Source: Zanthoxylum bungeanum
Taxonomy: Eukaryota > Streptophyta > Magnoliopsida > Sapindales > Rutaceae
Length of the DNA: 64,000 nucleotides
NCBI GenBank assembly: GCA_019454045.1
Contig: SKCR01038871.1
Span: 173,267-237,266, forward strand
Direction: 5' to 3'
Below are positions 55,743 through 64,000 of the stretch, one piece after another (the first letter of the stretch is position 1; each line of letters opens with the position of its first letter). The notes beneath the pieces are model-generated. The model saw only the letters and a program-made list of their open reading frames with translations, was not told the origin of the DNA and searched no databases. The translations under genes were made by a program, and so were the position numbers.

Positions 55743-56477
55743 GGCGCCCTGGAAGTTATATAATTTAAAATCCTAAAATTGCACAAAACAAATGTTATAC
55801 CAAACTGTCCTAAGACCATAGTCGATTTGATTTATAAGCACCTCAATAAAAAGCTTGAGTTTGAGCCTTGGGAGCGAAACCGCGATAATAATGTAATTGC
55901 AAAACAGATAAAAAATCCACAATGTCATATGCAAAAAAAGTTTACAACAATTAAGGGAAAAAAGCATTATTTTTAGATTTTTTTGGGTGATTGAACTAAC
56001 TAACCTCTTAAGAGTTCCGATCAAGTCACCGATAGGACCAACCAACCCCACATTTGTGGATGACCCAATTCGCTCCTTAGTCTCATTATCCCTCACTGAT
56101 CACATGAACCCATTCCATGTCAATCTTCGTCAGCTTCACCGTTCCGTCGTCTTCAACCCCCGCTCGCTCTCCGGCACCACCAGAACTACCTGGGCCCCAC
56201 CAACCGGCTCTATCAAAGAACTCTCCTGAATGGGCTTTGGTCGGATTTTGACGTATTTGAGTGACCGCTTCAAATACAACTGCTTGAAACAAGAATTGTT
56301 CCTTACAAATGCCCAATCTGTAAACTATGCGAGGGAATGAGTACTTTAAGACATTGTGGTGGTTATGTATAAGCTGATGTCTAATTGAAGTTGCTGCTGT
56401 TGGCCCCAAAGAGGCAAAGAGTAGTCCGGTCCGCAAAAACAGCGGCTTTTAAGGCTTTGTGAGATTATTTTAAATAA

Positions 56478-57043
56478 TGGTTGTTTGGTTCAATTTTTTG
56501 GAGGGGAGGGGAGTAAAATCCCTCGTAAGTCAATTTTTGCTCCCCTCTAAAAGTGGGGGGTTTTGGAGGGGAGAGAAAGTGAGCAATTAAATATTAAATG
56601 CATTGACTAAATTATCCCTACTTATACATTAAAATCCAAAATTATCTTAATTACAAATCTCTCTTATATTTGTTTCACCATTCAATTCTTTTTATTCTCA
56701 TATCTTATATTTGTTTTAATTTTATTTTTAATAACACGTATTATGTAGAGCTTTTAATTTTAATTTTATTATTTGTTTAATTCAAAGATAATATAAGCCT
56801 ATATTGTTTTAATTTTATTTATAAAATGCTATAAGGATAAAATAATAAATTAGTTTTAAAATATCTCTCCTCTCTTCTTTAACCAAACATATATTTAATT
56901 AAAAACTCTCTCATCCCCTCTCATCCCCTCCTTTGAACCAAACATATATTTAATTAAAATTCTTCCCCTCCCCTCCCCTCCCCTTCCCTCCCCTCCATTA
57001 AAATCCCTTCCCTCCCCTCCCCTCCGTTGAACCAAACAGACCC
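56478..57043. mobile_element. Tourist-like MITE with polypurine/polypyrimidine arms
   Basis: Ends TGGTTGTTTGGTTCAA and TTGAACCAAACAGACCC are inverted repeats flanked by TAA (56475-56477 and 57044-57046), the PIF/Harbinger duplication. The left arm is rich in ggaggggagg and the right arm in cctcccctcc, giving about 100 bp of strand-asymmetric purine/pyrimidine tract. Non-coding. Confidence 0.75.
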
Positions 57044-57323
57044 TAAAACGCAACATTTGAATTAGAGTTACAAAATCAGACGGAGAATTCCGTTAATTAA
57101 AGAGATTTTTTTCCGCAAAAACAGAGAAAAAAAGTTGCTGCTGAAGCTATTGATTTGTGTAAATATTTTAAGGAGATGAGAATTTAAATGAATCAATACA
57201 TGCGGCTTATGACGGTGTGGTGTGATGAAAGTGTGGATGAGAGTTTGGCGTTGGTCCGAGTTGTGATTGAATTATTATCTTTTTGGCGAATTGTTTTATT
57301 GAATTTAAAACCCGATTTCATAT

Positions 57324-58437
57324 TGATGGTGCTTTTTCACCTGATAAAGTTCAAATATCGATGAGGGGTAAAATGAGATTTGTACATGATCAAGAGAATG
57401 ATGAGAGTCCAATGGCCTAAAGAGGCTTAAACCATACAGATGGCCCGACCCCACTATGCAGAAGAGTTCTCCAGAGGACAAAACCTGATAATGATGAAGC
57501 AAGTAGGGACTCCGACCTGACCTGCAGAGGAAGTGTCAGTTTTGGCAGCATTTGAATATTTGTGAAAACCGACCCTATGTGGTCCATGCTTACCGACCCG
57601 ACCAGGTTGAAGAAGTCAGCAAGTTTGATCAAGCATCATTCACATCGACATGTCGACCTGAGGAACATATCTAAGACCACTGGATACTTTGTACTTGAAG
57701 GCATATGGCGTATGTCATATTTGGAAGTTTGAGCTTCTATAAGGCTGATGTAACGGGAGTAAGTCAATGGCTCTCATTGGGAAAAGACTCTACCAGACGG
57801 AACATTATTGGAGTGGTTGAACCGCAGGTTGTCACGTCAACAAAGCGTGTAACAGTGGTTAAGAGGTTGGAATGATGAGTTTCTGCTGACATGGGATAGT
57901 TGAGTCATATGTTAGAATGACTGTTTGTTGAGTGGTTGAGGAAAATGAACACGGGGCAATGGTGACATGATTTGACGTCATGAGTTGGTGAAATAATAGA
58001 TTTGGAAGCCTATATAAAATAGTTGAAGTCACAAATTCAAGGGTTGATAATTTTTACATCTCACTACTTGTAAAAAAAACAAGAGCTTCTAAACTAGTGA
58101 TATAGAGAGAAAGTTTGTGAGTACCCGATCACTTGAGAGATTGTAACAGACTAGTTTAAGACCTGAGGTGTTTTAAACTCTTTGTAAGCCCACCATACCA
58201 TTTGTATTTCAGGTCGGTATTGATCTCGAGTAGTAATTTAAACACATATCTTTCTCCCGTGGACGTATGTTGGAGCCACTCTCCGCCGAACCACGTAAAT
58301 CCCTGTCTGATTTTCTTGTTTGCTTGCCAAGTTTGTTTGGGTTCCCTACTAACCAAATAAATTTCTTTGCTTGGAGGAGGTTTGTTCAAATGGTCGATTT
58401 CTCAAATTATTTTTGGAACGAAAAACAATCGTCAACA
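57324..58437. mobile_element. Solo LTR, 1114 bp, related to the Tat-type LTR
   Basis: Starts TGATGGTGCTTTTTC and ends ATCGTCAACA, with a perfect 5-bp TSD catat (57319-57323 and 58438-58442). Shared features with the LTR at 21743 include the tgatggtg opening, the cccgtggacgtatgttgg / cgaaccacgt segment, and the tcaaca terminus, so it belongs to a related gypsy lineage. TATA-like gcctatataaaatag lies at about 58009. No internal region remains. Confidence 0.85.
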
Positions 58438-58541
58438 CATATTAAATGCCTTGTTCATCCCAACTTAGATTTAAATTTCATACCTAACATTGTTATCGAT
58501 AACCCAATTCTCATATTAATTTATGTGAACGAGGTTTGAAT

Positions 58542-59011
58542 TAGGGGTGTATAAATTTTCGGATCAACCCGTGCGAGTTTTAAAAAAATTAATGTTTTTT
58601 CGGTTTAATCCGACCTGATCCGATATTTGCGGGTTATGTCACAAATTTGATATTAAAACCTGACCCAACCGAATACTTTAAGATTTTTATTATTTTTCTA
58701 AAAAATTATTATTTTTCTAAAAAATTTATTATTTTTCTAAAATTTTTATTATTTTTTAAAGTTTTTACTATTATTTCATTTGTTTATTACTTTTGTTGTC
58801 TTTAACCTTTATATATATATAATAATTTTTGGGACATAAAATAACTATTATTTATATTTCAAATAATTAATACATTAATTTTTATTGGCCGACTCGACCC
58901 GATCGAATTTCACATCTCAAAATTCGGGTTCGGTTTTCTGACCCGCGTGATCCCAATTGAGTCTCACAAACTTCAAAAAAACCCACCCAACCCGACCCGT
59001 AAACACCCTTA
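58542..59011. mobile_element. hAT-like MITE
   Basis: Ends TAGGGGTGTATAAATTTTC and CGTAAACACCCTTA are inverted repeats, flanked by gtttgaat (58534-58541) and gtttgaac (59012-59019), 7 of 8 identical. Subterminal zones contain cgacccgatcgaa-type repeats. Non-coding. Confidence 0.7.
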
Positions 59012-59197
59012 GTTTGAACCATATATCTCTTACCGCATGATATGTATTGGCGCCGAATTTTTGTTGGGACCCGACTCTCGATAGACTTGAAGTTTCTGAG
59101 TTAGGTCTTATTTGATACAAATGGACAAATCATGTTATTATCTCTTAATTTTTTTTTTTTAAAAAAAAACTAAGGGATACCATAAGCTGTTACAAAC

Positions 59198-59450
59198 TAG
59201 GAATGGAAATAGGCCCACATCGTTCAATCAACAGATCCGAAAATTATCTCATCATCCTTCTCTAATTTACCGGACTCCCGTAGGCTCTCGTGCAGATCCT
59301 CGTTCACAAGACGATTTTACCTTTATTTAAAATGAAATGTCAATATTCGTACTCGTATCCAATCTATCTAACTAATAAATATAAAAATTATCTCATTACT
59401 GAAGCTTAATTTACCAAACTTCATCTCCATTGAAATTTTTATCATCCCTA
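59198..59450. mobile_element. Small MITE upstream of the XRN3-like gene (tentative)
   Basis: Ends TAGGAATGGAAAT and ATTTTTATCATCCCTA are imperfect inverted repeats. Flanking ttacaaac and attacaac are only loosely similar. It lies about 390 bp upstream of the start codon. Confidence 0.4.
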
Positions 59451-59838
59451 ATTACAACCAATTAGAATATCCTTAATAAATATCCGGTCACTATTATCTA
59501 AGTCGGACACGTCACACGGCAAAGTGACCTAGTGCTCGAGCTCGCCTTTTTTATTTCGTTCACAAGACATAAACACCCCCAGCTTTTCCACAAATCTCTA
59601 AATTCTTAAAAGCTTTTGTCACAGAGCTCAAGGGCATAACTGTCATATTACTTATTAGTTTGCCCTCTTAGGCCGCCTTCTTCACGAATTCTTTTCTTAC
59701 ACACAAAACTCAAAGCGGTTTTCTTTCGCATATGCTGTGTTATTAAAATTAGGGTTTCCTCTTTCAGAAAAAAAAATTAGGGTTTCGAATTCGATTTTCG
59801 CGAGAGGTTAATTAGATTGCGTACTTGAGTGTGAAACA
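59451..59838 (+). promoter_or_regulatory. Promoter and leader of the XRN3-like gene, with two telo-box motifs
   Basis: The exact motif TTAGGGTTT (telo-box AAACCCTAA on the minus strand) occurs at 59749-59757 and 59777-59785, just upstream of the start codon at 59839. Telo-boxes are common near the start of plant genes for ribosome biogenesis and RNA metabolism. No clear TATA box is visible. Confidence 0.5.
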
Positions 59839-63951
<4,113 letters not shown>

Positions 63952-64000
63952 GTATTTTTTTCCATTGGTCAACATGATTATTGTTCACCTTCTTTGTGTT

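Larger units (their letters stand above)
52161..56265 (-). pseudogene. ATP sulfurylase (plant APS type), decayed, last exon split by a solo LTR
   Basis: Minus-strand exon pieces appear in family order. Exon 1 (about 56265-55985): SSLIEPVGGAQVVLVVPESE, frameshift, VKLTKIDMEWVHVISEG, then NETKERIGSSTNVG and GDLIGTLK; about 40 residues between ISEG and NETKER are deleted. Exon 2 (55218-54863): [37 protein letters not shown] with the catalytic [17 protein letters not shown]; about 15 residues missing after GNWL. Exon 3 (54507 to about 54240): [24 protein letters not shown], then a 1-nt loss after VQW; its donor reads gc rather than gt. Exon 4 (53983-53910): KKMAFFDPSCAKDFLFIS, frameshifted at its end. 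Exon 5 (53651-53619 plus 52249-52161): RTYAKNCENPPDGFMCP, interrupted by the solo LTR. Functional relatives make adenosine 5'-phosphosulfate from sulfate and ATP, in plastids and cytosol. Introns are kept, so this is not a processed copy. Confidence 0.9.

Overview
The window is nuclear DNA of a flowering plant, very probably a eudicot. The genes are plant-type and intron-rich: a filament-like plant protein, a SAUR auxin-response protein, an XRN3-like exoribonuclease and a decayed plastid-type ATP sulfurylase. The intergenic DNA is AT-rich and packed with plant transposons. I cannot name the species. There are no rRNA genes, true tRNA genes, operons or CRISPR arrays.

Layout. 1-9.5 kb is gene-free: hAT-like MITEs, a SINE, a 2.8-kb AT-rich repeat block and a small hairpin. 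9.55-15.1 kb holds a complete five-exon filament-like plant protein (FPP) gene. 15.1-20.9 kb holds a SINE with target duplication, a Tourist-like MITE and a 2.1-kb solo LTR. 20.9-31.1 kb is one nested structure: a foldback element hit first by a SINE and then by a 9.16-kb Ty3/gypsy element of Tat type. That gypsy element has nearly identical LTRs, a broken gag-pol, and about 18 copies of an ~82-bp tandem repeat between pol and the 3' LTR. 32-37.4 kb holds a hAT-like MITE, a 3.1-kb protease-only LTR element and a CACTA element. 38.9-39.6 kb has the intronless SAUR gene on the minus strand. 39.9-51 kb holds a local duplication, a 2.4-kb solo LTR with a triplicated promoter block, a long foldback element, several SINEs of two families, a hAT element carrying two divergent snRNA-type promoter signatures, and a TRIM-like remnant. 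52.1-56.3 kb is an ATP sulfurylase pseudogene (minus strand) whose last exon is split by a 1.37-kb solo LTR. 56.4-59.5 kb holds a Tourist-like MITE, another solo LTR and hAT MITEs. 59.8 kb to the right edge is the first ten exons of the XRN3-like gene, with a hAT MITE in intron 9.

The three intact genes have unrelated jobs: a coiled-coil structural protein, an auxin-response protein and a nuclear RNA-decay enzyme. Nothing suggests that they form a pathway. I found no convincing new multi-gene system. The strongest unusual signals are the divergent snRNA-like promoter pair inside a hAT element, the hairpin-rich tandem array of the young gypsy element, the triplicated LTR promoter block, and the LTR-split ATP sulfurylase. 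Target-site duplications (TSDs), splice sites and motifs were read by eye. No database or folding tool was available.
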